64,000 nt of DNA from Scatophagus argus (Eukaryota > Chordata > Actinopteri > Scatophagidae): the NCBI RefSeq assembly GCF_020382885.2, contig NC_058494.1:10620001-10684000 (forward strand), in the 5' to 3' direction. The notes beneath the pieces were generated by a model. That model had not been told where the DNA came from. It did not search any database and saw only the letters and a program-made list of their open reading frames with translations. The translations under genes were made by a program, and so were the position numbers. This document shows positions 37,587-48,783 of the stretch, piece after piece. Every line of letters starts with the position of its first letter. Position 1 is the stretch's first letter.

Positions 37587-40500
37587 CTAGGCTGCCGAGG
37601 ACAGCTCGCCGCCAATGTCTGCCATGATGCTGTGAATCCAAAGGTCCCTGTCCTCCACAGCAGTGTCCACCAGGTAAACTGTCAACCTGCGTTCCCACAC
37701 TTCCCCTTTAACCTCCGACATGTCCTGCACGCTCTCTACTTGGGCTACCAGTGCTCGATTCTCCACGTGGTTCCTGAATAACATGGAGGCCTCCTCCGAC
37801 CACTGGTGCTGTGTCACACCTACGAACAACAGGAGGCATCAGCAAACAGACTGCTGCTCCGCCTTGCTTTATCAACAGCTGCAAATTTGCAACAGCAAAG
37901 CTGCTGAAACAGAATTATGTTGTAACTAACCTGCCAGTTGTGCAGTGATAGCCTGGAAAGGCAGCTGTCTGAATTCATCGATCAGAGGCTGGAGCAGACT
38001 ACTGTGGACCAATTCATGTTTTCCATGGTCCAGCTCGTAGACAGAAACCAACCCATTGGCCAGAATCCCCTTTACCTGCACACGGTGCCAGCTGTACAGA
38101 GGCAAGCATCAGTTAAGCGGTCAATCATCAGCAATCTTTTGCTTTTACATTTTGTGCATCGCTTCCTCGCAGCAGTACAAAAAGCAGACAGCTTGTCCGA
38201 CATCATTTCCAAGCTGGAGAACCTGCAGCATTTAATAACTGACACACCTGACCTTGTCCTCTTTTACACTCTCATTCACTTTTTGCCGTTGGCTGTCTTC
38301 CACTCACTCAACCGTGCACAAATTGCCTGTTCAGGAGTTACCCGTATGCTACTCTTCAAAGAAACTGTTTTGAGTGATTATAAGAGATTAGCAGTATGCT
38401 GTCATTTTTTACACAGTGTACTCATTTGTAGTTTTCACATATTTATTTATATGGCCATATGAAAGTAAAATACTCACACTGTCGAGCCTGAATGCGCCTG
38501 TCATCTGATTGTAAATCAATCTTGTAAAATATTTCAGAGATTTCTAACATATTGTTCTTGACTTTTTATGGTCATCAAGTCCCCGATGAAGGAACATAGG
38601 TGTGCTATGTCAGACTCACGACATATGCAGATAGCTTGATCACCTACTTCTTGTCTATTTTGGCAGCGCAGACCTCTCCTTTCTTGATGTTTGTAACTGT
38701 GCTGTTCTTCCACATCTGGTTATAGGAGAGGATCATCTCCCCCATCAACACCATCAGCTTATGCAGATCCTGCCACCGCTGTAGCACAAAGTGACCAGGG
38801 TGGCAGGCCACTGGTACAAACACATCAATGTTCTGACCAGGCTGAAAGAAGAAGAAGAGGAAGAGAATTAAATTTGTTTGTTAATTTCTAATTGGCTGAT
38901 TAAGATTTTTTTTTTTTCATGCAGGCACGCTTATTCTCTACATGTCAAAACGTGAAACTGTTGTGGTCTAATGTCTGCCAGAGAGAACTGTGTCAAGGCT
39001 TATCTGACACCCCACAGAATGTTTGTCCCTTTCCACACACCTGGGGGAGCTCCAGTGGAGGAGGCATCAGAAGTGACTGCATCCCAGTTTTGGTGGTTTT
39101 ATCTAGAAAAGGCAAGTCTCCTGCTTTGTGCAGAGGTTGGGTAGAGGCACCGGCAATGGGGTTCGGTACCGGGCTGTCCAGACTCAACTTCTCTACCAGA
39201 ACACTGAGACCTAGAAATTTGCAAAAACACAAATACATGCCAAACACCCTCAAATCAGAGCTGAATAGGCAAGTCAGCCTAGAAGTCATTGTGTTATTTC
39301 AGACTTACTGTGCTCAAATACAAATCCATGAAAAAATATTTTACCGTCCTAATCCCTTGAGTTCTTTCAAAAAAGCTTTGACCAGACTTGTTTATGTATG
39401 AAACAATCTCAGACCCAGAATGCACTTTGTGTTTGATGTCTCGTGCAGTATTACCTGTAGTCTTGCTGCTGTTACTGCAGGGGGTTGTGTTGCTGCTTTT
39501 GCGTGTTGCAAGTTTGTGCCACAGTTGATGGTTGATGCTTTTGTCCAGCTCCTGACTGTCAGTATCGATGAAAAGGTACACATAAACCAGCCAGTCCTCT
39601 TTGTCCTGGTCTATTTTCGAGATCTCAAATGAGGCAAGAAAGCAAGACACTCACATATACACAAAGTTACAAAGACCTTAAGGCCAAAGCGATTGTTTAG
39701 TAATGTTCTTCAACAAGGCCTTACTTGTGTTTATATCTGGAATATTTGGAGCTATATCAACACAAGTCTGCTACATCACACAATGACAGTGTGCTTCAAG
39801 CAGTCAAGCCTTTGTAATAAACATACACTCAGTGATCACTTTATTAAAGTAGGAACACTTTCCTAATTCTGGGTAGGAACCCCTATTAAGTTTAGTGTAG
39901 ATACTGTATGTGTTAACTATGTTGTTGTTGATGTTGCTGAATGTTACAGTATGCCTATATGTGCCAGTAGTACCTTCATTTTACAGTCTTCGGAGCCCAA
40001 AACAGCTTCTTTCACCCACTGAAAGGCACCTGGGCTCCAGCCCCCCTCTGGAACCGCAAGGTCAGCCAGGCGACATTTGGTAGCCTGACATATTGCAAAC
40101 AACTACTTTTAGACAATAGTAACCTTCGAAACAATGTCTGTTCACTTGCAAGCCAACGACAGACAGACAGGCAGACAACAAACAGCAACTCACATTTACA
40201 ATCAAAAATCCTTAGCTTCTTCAGACTAAGCATTATGGAGGGTAATCAGTACTTTTAATCACGGCTGAACTTCACAGCAAGAGTACCTATTTTTGGAAGG
40301 GGTTTACAAATACAGGACTGAAGTACCACAGACTGAAGGACAGGATGCTCCTCCAGCCACTGGACTGGCTGAAGAGGAAGGTCTATCTACTCCCACAGCA
40401 GGCACATACACACAAACAACTGACCTGTGGCGGGATGATGGTGAACTCTTTGAGGAACACAGGGGGGAACTCTCGGAGATCTGTGACCTCAACAGTTGCT

Positions 40501-43500
40501 GGGACACCCAAATCAGTGAAGAAGATCTCCATCACTCTGTTGCCATGCATGTTGGTGATCTGAAAACAAGAGCAACAATATGTGAGCGGGTGCTAAAGAA
40601 ATAGGACCTGAAATAGGACCTGTCCGGTCAACAATATCTCAGTACTTTAAATGTACTAAATAATTTCAAGCTTTACAATGAAATACATTCTAATGGTTCT
40701 GTTCTTACCCCCACTCTGGACCACTTTCCATTGTACTGGGCTAGACAGGACTTGTCACTAAAGGGTCTGGAAACCAGGCAATCAGATGTCATCTAGAAGG
40801 AACAATTGCCAAGACACAATCTACCATTTAGAAAGATTTTCAGAGTTGTGTATGTTTAATAGAGGAAAGGATGCTCCTCTAGCCAGTGTGGGGAACACTG
40901 CATCTGTAGGCAAAAAAATAATACTGAATAAAAACAAGTCATAAAACATCATCAGTCTGTGAACACCACACCAAAACTGGTCATGGCAGTGACTTCAGAG
41001 GGGTCAATCATTGACCAAAAATAAGTGCACAGCCACAGAGGGATCAAGGAGGCTATCAACATCAAATGCCAAAAAAAAAAAAATCTGTGAACAGAGTCTC
41101 TCATCTTAACATAAACACAGTGTATATCTCAGCTTACACTGCTGGTATTCCATAATGTACTACTACTACACTATAATATACTGTCACTATAAAACATAAC
41201 ATTTTCTACAACACTGTTAAGTGCTAAGGCAAATTTGTGAGCTCTGAGGTGTTGTCTACCTCAGAGGTGAAGATGACCTCGGTTTCCTTCAGTAAAGTGC
41301 TGAGTCTTGAGGTTCCTCTGGAGGGCAGCTGGCAGTAGATGATCCCATCTTCACACACATTTGTGACACGTACATTCCGATAGGTAGAATTTACCTACAG
41401 GCAACGGAAGATGATTCATATACGCTAATACAAGAAAGGAGGGATGGATAACACAGAGCACCTCACAGTCATGGCTGACAATCTGCTAGTTGCCAGTTCT
41501 TGTGTTCTTGTAACACGACTCACTACGGTCATGTTGTACCAGAATGGTACAAGAGCACCACTGACTAGCAGAGCCGGCCAAAATCTTTGAGAAGTTGCCC
41601 TTTTGAGAAGCTGGCTTTATACATGCATCACAGTATACATGTAGTTAGCAGCACCGCCCTTACAGTCAGAGGGTTGTTCAAGGTCTTGTCCTGTAGAGCC
41701 TCCAAGCAGGTGGAGTTGATGTTGATGTCGTCATCCTGCGAAGTGTCATACAGCACTACCATGGGCATGTCATTCCCTTGACAGGGCTCTAATGTCTCCA
41801 TCAGCAGAATCTTTCCAACTGCCAACTTGTTCAATGAGGACAGCACCAGTGGATGGGAGCTGAATTCCTCTAGGCCTGGAAGAAGGAAGGTAAAGCAGGA
41901 TGGGAAGAAACAGGAGGAAGGACAAGAGAAGTAGGGCTAGTAATTACCCCTGATCTACAGTATGTCGTACATCCGTTGGTTAGTGTACGACATTTTGTCT
42001 GTTCTGTTGACAGCTTGAAAACAAGTCCTGAAGGTATTTCTTAAAGTACCTGCAAGTCTAACATTTATAGCCTGGAATGGAAAAAAGAGGAAGTCCTGGT
42101 GCAGCTCCAGCAGATTAGTCCCACTGGTTTCCACAGAGAAGCCATAGTCCACATAGTACACCTGGCAAAGAGACAGACAAAAGCTATTTTGCTGCTGAAA
42201 CACTGAGCCCTTCTGTAGCCATCAAACGTCTTCCTCCGACAAACTGAGGAGAAGCACTACCAGTATTCGCACCCCTTTTCCAGTGATCTTTGTTCTAACA
42301 TTCTGAATTACAGTGACCAAAGTTAAGCTGTTCGACACTGATGATCGTGTAATGTTTTGAAGTAAAACAAGAGACAACATACATAAATAATAAACAACTA
42401 ACTGAATGAGTTACCTTGACCTGGTCAGGGGCCAGAACCTCCACAACCTGAGCTCTGGCCAGCTCGTCTCCATCCTCCCCTCTGACTGCTACCAGCTGAC
42501 CAACAACAGGGTTGGACAGAGGACAGTGGGTGGAGCTTTGGCTGTAGAAAAACAGCATGGCGTCCTCCATGGCCTCCTGGGCATTTGAGTAGTTCTCACC
42601 TACATATCTGAACAGAGAGACATGTATTTTCAGCTTCTCTCAGTCTGTGCATGATAGTCTTCAACAGTAACCTGGATGTTATATTAACAAAGAAACACAA
42701 AAGGTTAAGCATATTCACTGATACTCTGCAATGAAACACTCCCCTCAAACTTTCACTTAATCACGAAAGATGTTTTCACGGGTGAAGCATTCTTCGGTTG
42801 TGTTCACATATGTCAGTAACTTCATGAACACGTCTGACCCACCGTACTGTAACAGCATTGCTGCTCCTGGCATTAGCAATCAGCACAGAGGGGTACTGCT
42901 CTGAGGGAAGAACCAGACAGGGAGGCAGCACAGGACCAGTGACCTCCAGACCAGAGGGAAGAGGATGGCTTCTGGGCTGCTGGCTTTTTTGGTCACCTGT
43001 GGCTTCTGTATCTGCTCTGCAGCAGTAATAAAGGATGGCCTGACCACAGGAAAGTGCATCAGTGACAAGCACATAGTAAATAAAATAATTTAAAAGATCA
43101 GGTAAGCAGAGAGGATGACCCTGAGCTCGCTGAAGAATTAAAGGCTATTATGTCTGTAACTGTTAGAAACAATGCCCGTTTTCTCCACACCAACCATCAT
43201 TCCAACTAATTGCTTGCCTCAGAACAAATATTTTCTCATCACTGGTAAGTTAGTGAGTGATGACTGTGGATAAGGATAAGAAATATTTTCTAACTTCACA
43301 ATACACTAAAGATTTCGTTTTGTTAACTGCAGCATCTCAGTCACCTACCCTCTTTTTGTCATGTGGCACTGGGTACTCCACATTGCATATATCCAGCAAA
43401 AGAGACAAGTTGTCCAGAATATGCTCGGGGAATGGTGTCTTGTATGTTCCCATGAAGAGTTCGGGCAAAGCATGAGCCCATAGACCATGACTGTACTTGG

Positions 43501-46500
43501 ACAGAAGTTCCTTTATTCTCTGGTGCACCTCAGCTGACATAACAGCAGAAGATTTTGAGGGAGGACACAGGGCAAAATTGGATGTAGGTGAGAAGTTGAG
43601 GGGTACGGCGTCAGGGCCCGGTTGGAGGGGGGAAGCTAGTGAAGGAGTATGGGTGGATGTAGTCCAGCTGGTGGCTAAAGGCTGACTGTTTTGTTTGTGG
43701 TTGAGGGTAATTGTAGGCAAGTTGTGATGATCTTTACACCTACCACTTGCAAGAGTGACAGCGAGGGGCAGCTGGGGAGCAACAGCTGGGCTGTGGGCAA
43801 AGCCGCTCGTTGTGACTGAAGACAACATCTTACCTGAAGAGGCAACAGCAGGTTGCAAAGGAAAAATGAAGGTGGGCTTAGCCAAGGGATTTTGGGGAAA
43901 ACCCCTTGCTTTACAAACAGGCAGAGGAGGGAATGCGGTGGACGGTTGTTCAATTGATGAAAGACGTGAAGAAAGACGTGTGGCATTGGTGCTTGAAAAG
44001 GTGGGTGATGTTTCAAGGGTGGTGCTACATCTAGGCTTGGGGGGCAGAGGAGGGTAGATGAGGCAATCAGCTTGGTGGGTGCGGGAAGATTTCTCCACCT
44101 GTGAAGGCAAGACAAGCCGGGCACAGAGAGGAACGAGATTTTAACTTCAATTAACTATCAATTTATATTAAGGTTAGGAACACGTACTGCAAAAAAACTC
44201 GCTTAAGGAACTGATGCATAAACATTACTCACCACACAAATGTGTGTCCAGTGTTTCAGATCTGTGAGCACCTGAGGGTGGAGCTTCTGCTTGAACATGT
44301 CAGTGTAGAACTCTGATAGTCTAGACATCCACAATCCACTGGAGTATTTCGCCAGGAGCTGAGTTATTCTGCCCTGCACCAGCTTCGTGTTATACGGACA
44401 AGACTGCATGAGGAGATTCCACACACACATTAGAAGGAACTTTGTGGGGGATCGTCTACAATTTTAAGAGACTTAATATAAGGGCAACAAAAAGAGTCCA
44501 TTGATTTCATTGCATTGTTCTCTCACACTGCTAAAACAAAATAACAACAATAATAATAATAATAAAGTATGTTCTACTGGGTTGCCCACCCAACTAAAAG
44601 TCTTTGTGTGGGAAACACCGAACGAAACACAGGAAAGACAGAGAAAGGGGTTTCTGTACCTCAGCTTGGTTTGGTCTGGAGACTTGTTCAGAAGGCTTTT
44701 CTGTGAAGAATTGTGCAAAGGAAGAAGGTTGAAGTGCTGATACAGTCTGCAGCAAATTCATTCGACAGCTTTAGGAATGGGCACCGAAATCAAACAGCTA
44801 AATTATTAAAGACTGTAGTGCTGATGTTCTGCCCTTAGTACTGGAGAAATTAAGAAAATATATTTCATATTATTATTCATAAATTCAGTCTGAAATGGTC
44901 AGAGCATTGTATGAACTGTTGTTGAGAAATTCATTTTTAATTTCAGATCAATCAGAGCACTGTTGGATTTAGTGATATGGGGGCTCCAGACAAAGTCCCA
45001 CACAGTAAAAATATTATCAAAGAAAAGGTCCTGCTTTCAATTTTTTGTCAAGGCTGATGAGAGGCATTATCAGCATGATGTACTTAAATTTACACAACAT
45101 CTGTTCAAGGTTTAGCTCCTACTTCATATAATGCTGGACGGCTGAATGGATGATGATGCTTCATATTTTATTTGTTAGATTCTGAGTAAAATCTGTGACA
45201 CTTTGACCACGGTGCTCTGACCCAAGATCAGATGGTCAGACTCAATTTATTAACTCACTCATTTAAAGTTTCTGCAACTTTTTTGTTAAAGTTGAAGGGA
45301 CAAAAACGCGAACCGATGAAATCTGATATGACATTCAGAATACATTCCAGTAGTCCGGTATTGGGAAACTGTGGAGGATGCACACCAAGAGGGTCACGCA
45401 TACCTGTAGGCTTCTGCCAGTTTGCAAAACTTGTCTCCTTCCTGCTGGTCACAAAAGAAAGTATAATGCGCAAACTGTCACACAAGTCACGTGACAAACC
45501 TTTGTTCAATACAAATGTCCTGCTGCAGATCTGGAACTGGTTTTATGTAATATATTCAAATTAAACTGACATTACAAATTATCCTTAAGCATATTACAAT
45601 TATGCTTGAGTTTAAAACTGTACATACAAGAACAAGATTTATCTCCATAAGGTTTGTCCACGTGTGAGTGGGTGTGTTCACCTGTCAGGTATGGCACACT
45701 CTTTTACAGCTGATGGAGGAGGTATTCTGTGTTCAACTGGGGTGATGGGGCTCAACTTTTGGTCCAACTGCCTGATGTTTGGGGAAAACACGATGAAAAA
45801 CATTGGTTTATTTGTTTAAGCACAGTCAAAAGGATAATTTTCATTAGATTCTTCACATCAGGAGAGACACGAAATGGCAAACACCATTTAGGTGTCCAGA
45901 AACTTAGAGGCAAAAGGAAAAACAAAATGTTGAACCTGACAACAGCTGAATAATGTACTGTACACTGTGGGACTATTTCAATAGGCAATCCCATCCAGCC
46001 AAGTTGTGAGTGCAGCTACAGCTCATCATTTCTTGATAAAAACTGTGATGCAGATATTGTTCACCTGTAGTCTCCTGAGGCACTGCAGCCACTGTAGCTG
46101 CCATGAGGCCGAGAACAGTTTGCGATCCAGTTAGAGACACTAGCAGCTGAGGGCTGGCGGAGAGAGGACCTTGGCCTCACTGAAAGCATGGAGAGAAGGA
46201 TAATAGGTCAGCTCACAATGAAAAGAAAAAGGCGGTTAGACCTCTTCATATGAAGAGCTTTGTAGAGACAGGCCCCCTGATGTAAGAAACAAAACAGTGT
46301 GAAACAAGTGTCTCCTACCATTGAGCACATATGGGTTGGAAGGTTTGAATCTCATCCTACAGTTGACAACCTGAGAACGACCAGACTTCTTCGAGCTCTT
46401 CTGCTTGGCCACCAACTCAGCAATGTGGGCTGTCTCTCGACAAACTGCAGCAAAGCATTTTATCTACAGAGAAGATTTATTATTACACTGATAAATTCAT

Positions 46501-46911
46501 GATGTTGCTATGTAAAAGTCGGCACACTTCTGAGGATATAGTCTAATATGATTAACAACAATCTTTGTACTGAGTTACTCAAGTTAGTGCTCAGCTAGCT
46601 GCTAATACACAGACCAAAAAAATATATCAACGAAGCATCATGTGAATTTACAGCTAGGTATGACCAAGGAGGCCTTGAATCGAGGTTACTTAAGAAACAG
46701 CCCTCACCTCACCCATACGGTACTCCAGGTGGACTACAGAGGGGATGCTCTGGAGGTAGTCCTCCAGTTTTGAGTAGCCCAGCTTCTTCAGCGGGATTCC
46801 CTCTCCACACAGTGACCGGTACTCTGACTGGAGGCTGCTGATAGATACACCCTCCTTGCTGGACTGGAGTACAGCTCTCAGCATTTTTTTGATGGACTCA
46901 CTGTCTGACAT
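37587..46911 (-). CDS. tdrd7: Tudor domain-containing protein 7
   Basis: TDRD7 is a scaffold of germ-cell RNA granules (nuage, chromatoid body), acting in transposon silencing and spermiogenesis, and is also needed in lens RNA granules. Coding exons in transcript order: 46911-46708, 46463-46319, 46179-46065, 45771-45682, 45441-45404, 44736-44660, 44403-44233, 44098-43349, 43039-42843, 42607-42415, 42161-42050, 41875-41664, 41394-41260, 40792-40709, 40559-40425, 40084-39974, 39623-39455, 39210-39041, 38841-38648, 38091-37931, 37819-37587. That is 21 listed exons by coordinate, all in phase. With the 5-prime UTR exon near 47,700 the gene has 22. The product is 1,231 aa (human 1,098). LOTUS domains: residues ~2-90, ~225-285 and ~470-530. 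Tudor domains: ~640-710 (VYYVDYGFS), ~814-886 and ~1,088-1,150. Residues ~281-470 are a Pro/Ser-rich linker in one 750-bp exon. The exon at 45,441 has a CAGCAG acceptor. Tudor 3 reads ELDHGKHE where human has ELDYGKHE. Confidence 0.96.
39825..39890. mobile_element. Solo end of a DNA transposon
   Basis: The text ACACTCAGTGATCACTTTAT, followed by GGAACAC and CCTAATTCTGGGTAGGAACC, matches the terminal sequence of a DNA transposon family frequent in fish. Only about 65 bases remain and there is no matching opposite end nearby. It lies in a tdrd7 intron. Confidence 0.4.
44540..44566. repeat. (AAT)n microsatellite
   Basis: A short AAT run in the tdrd7 intron between the exons ending at 44,403 and starting at 44,660. 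Confidence 0.85.
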
Positions 46912-47690
46912 TGTGGTAAATACACACTGAAATGGAAAGAAGGCAGAAAAACAATAATCAGTGAGGCACATCGAATACATCTGAGGGAGTAAAGTGGCTT
47001 GCTCAATCAAAAAGTGCAATGCTGTCATTTTTATCCAAAAGTATGTTTCCAAAGCATCGTCTCACTGTTTACGATTGCATACTGGATTGTTGGTTTGATT
47101 ACAGGGTTCTGTAATCAGAGCAACATTTCTGCTAACTTCTGGAGGCGCGTAAGACAAAAGCAACAGTTTGGGGAGAAAGTCAGGATTTGGGTCTTCACTC
47201 TTCTTTCTTCCCAATCATTCAATCAATCAATAAGTGAACAAAACATGTTTAACGTTACTTTATTAGCAATAGCAATGATTTATCGGCAGTAAGGTTAAGG
47301 TTATGCTGACTCAAGCTAGATTTGAGATTTTCACAGAACTAATTTGTCAATATGGGCAGAATAAAATGAGATGAATGAGAATAAGCGAGATGAAGGTGGG
47401 GTTATCACTGAGACAGGTAAAGCATGGGAAACCCTTCACACACATACAATCTCCGCCGAGACGACGGGCCATGTCCATCAAGTCTACCTCTGGCGCTAAT
47501 TTGCTTGTTGGATTGCAGGCAGTCAGACAATAAGGGTGTTGGCTAACGGCTAACTGTCAGTTTTGAAGCTGATAACTGTAGCTGTAATCAAGTACAATTC
47601 AGCCCACAATCGATCTTTTATAAACAAACAAAAACATATGTGCAGCGTTAGTTCAAATACAATGACAAATTAAGATGTTTCCATGTTTAC

Positions 47691-47850
47691 CTTGCCAGTT
47701 ATTTTAACCAGCTAGCCAAACTGCCAGGGCGTCTTTTGTGTCGTGCAAATCAAGGCGCACGTCCACGCCCACGAGTTCAAGAGGTCACTCCCTGTTCAAT
47801 TTAGATGTTCCTCTTCTTTAGCTACCATACAGTTGACACAACTTTTAAAG
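47691..47850 (-). promoter_or_regulatory. tdrd7: tdrd7 5-prime UTR exon and promoter area (proposed)
   Basis: The ATG exon of tdrd7 extends to an acceptor at 46,926, so an upstream non-coding exon is needed. A good donor (GCAAG/GTAAAC) on the minus strand ends such an exon at 47,691. The right edge and start site are not visible. No TATA box was seen. The surrounding gap to the end of stra6l (about 47,850-48,590) holds no supportable gene. Confidence 0.4.
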
Positions 47851-48591
47851 CGATCGCTAGTAAATATGATAGAAGACGGTCCTTGGATATTTTTTAGCTA
47901 ACTGGAGAAAATATACGTCTTGTACGTGCTGTCGGAAAATTTTCATTTTAAAAGTTCTTCTTCTTCTTCGTTGGTATTTGGAGGTTGTTTGCATCCAAAA
48001 TCTTGCACTATCGCCTCCAAATGGTTTGAAAAAAGACTGAACTCTCTTATAGTGAACTGTGTGTTTGGACAAACAGTGTAACAAAGTAACACTGAAGTAT
48101 AACTATTTTTATTCCAAAAGCATGATTAATTTCATTTTTTGTTTTGTGAAACAGACATGTGTTGAGCTACTGTAGATCTACTTGACAAACTTGTGAGTTG
48201 GGTCGCTCTTTCCCTGGAGTTTTGATGTCTCATTTGCTTTCTCAGAGCTCCCTTGGCTCAGCCCACACCTTTTATTCATTCCTGCAACCCAGTATGTTAT
48301 CCTGGCCAGAACCCACTCTGAACAGAGAGACTTTGACAGTGTTGCTGTAAACATCTGTCTCCACAGTCAAGTAAGCAACTCAATTGCTAGAATAAATGTT
48401 GGAATTGTGCATTTCTACAAATAGTGCATATGTTGAAATTTTTTGACTTTTCATCTTCACTTTCAAATTTATGTTGTGATAATTCTGTGCTTACGGTCTG
48501 GTTAGTTTTAGGCACAAATACCACATGGTTAGGGTTCAGAAAAGATTATACATACTTCTTTGTGGGTTGCAGAAACATAAAGTACCAACTT

Positions 48592-48597
48592 TTTATT
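48592..48597 (-). terminator. stra6l: Candidate stra6l polyadenylation signal
   Basis: AATAAA on the minus strand about 190 bp past the stra6l stop codon. Further copies near 48,103 and 48,271 are alternatives. Confidence 0.45.
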
Positions 48598-48783
48598 CTG
48601 GTGACTGAGCTGAGAATGGTTATCATGACCATTTGTGCTCCTCTGAAGCTTATACAAAGATTGTTTTCTTCAATAAGAACCTGAGTGAAGATTTCTAACA
48701 AAAGATTTCTTCACAACATGTAGATCCTCCAATGAACAGTACGTTAGGTTTTAAACAATATCGGAATCTGTAGAAATGTTTCT

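Noticed and set aside
37938-38462. 174-codon plus-strand ORF
   Set aside because: It is antisense to the tdrd7 exon 37,931-38,091 and runs into intron. No family resemblance; the minus strand encodes the conserved Tudor 3 region.
38919-39401. 160-codon plus-strand ORF
   Set aside because: Overlaps the tdrd7 exon 39,041-39,210 in antisense and has no recognisable domain.
43755-44057. 100-codon plus-strand ORF rich in Gly and Lys
   Set aside because: Antisense shadow of the same tdrd7 exon; its composition follows from the Pro/Ser-rich coding strand.
43675-44124. 149-codon minus-strand ORF
   Set aside because: It is a shifted frame inside the 750-bp tdrd7 exon. The frame that leads into LOTUS 3 and keeps phase with both neighbours is the correct one.
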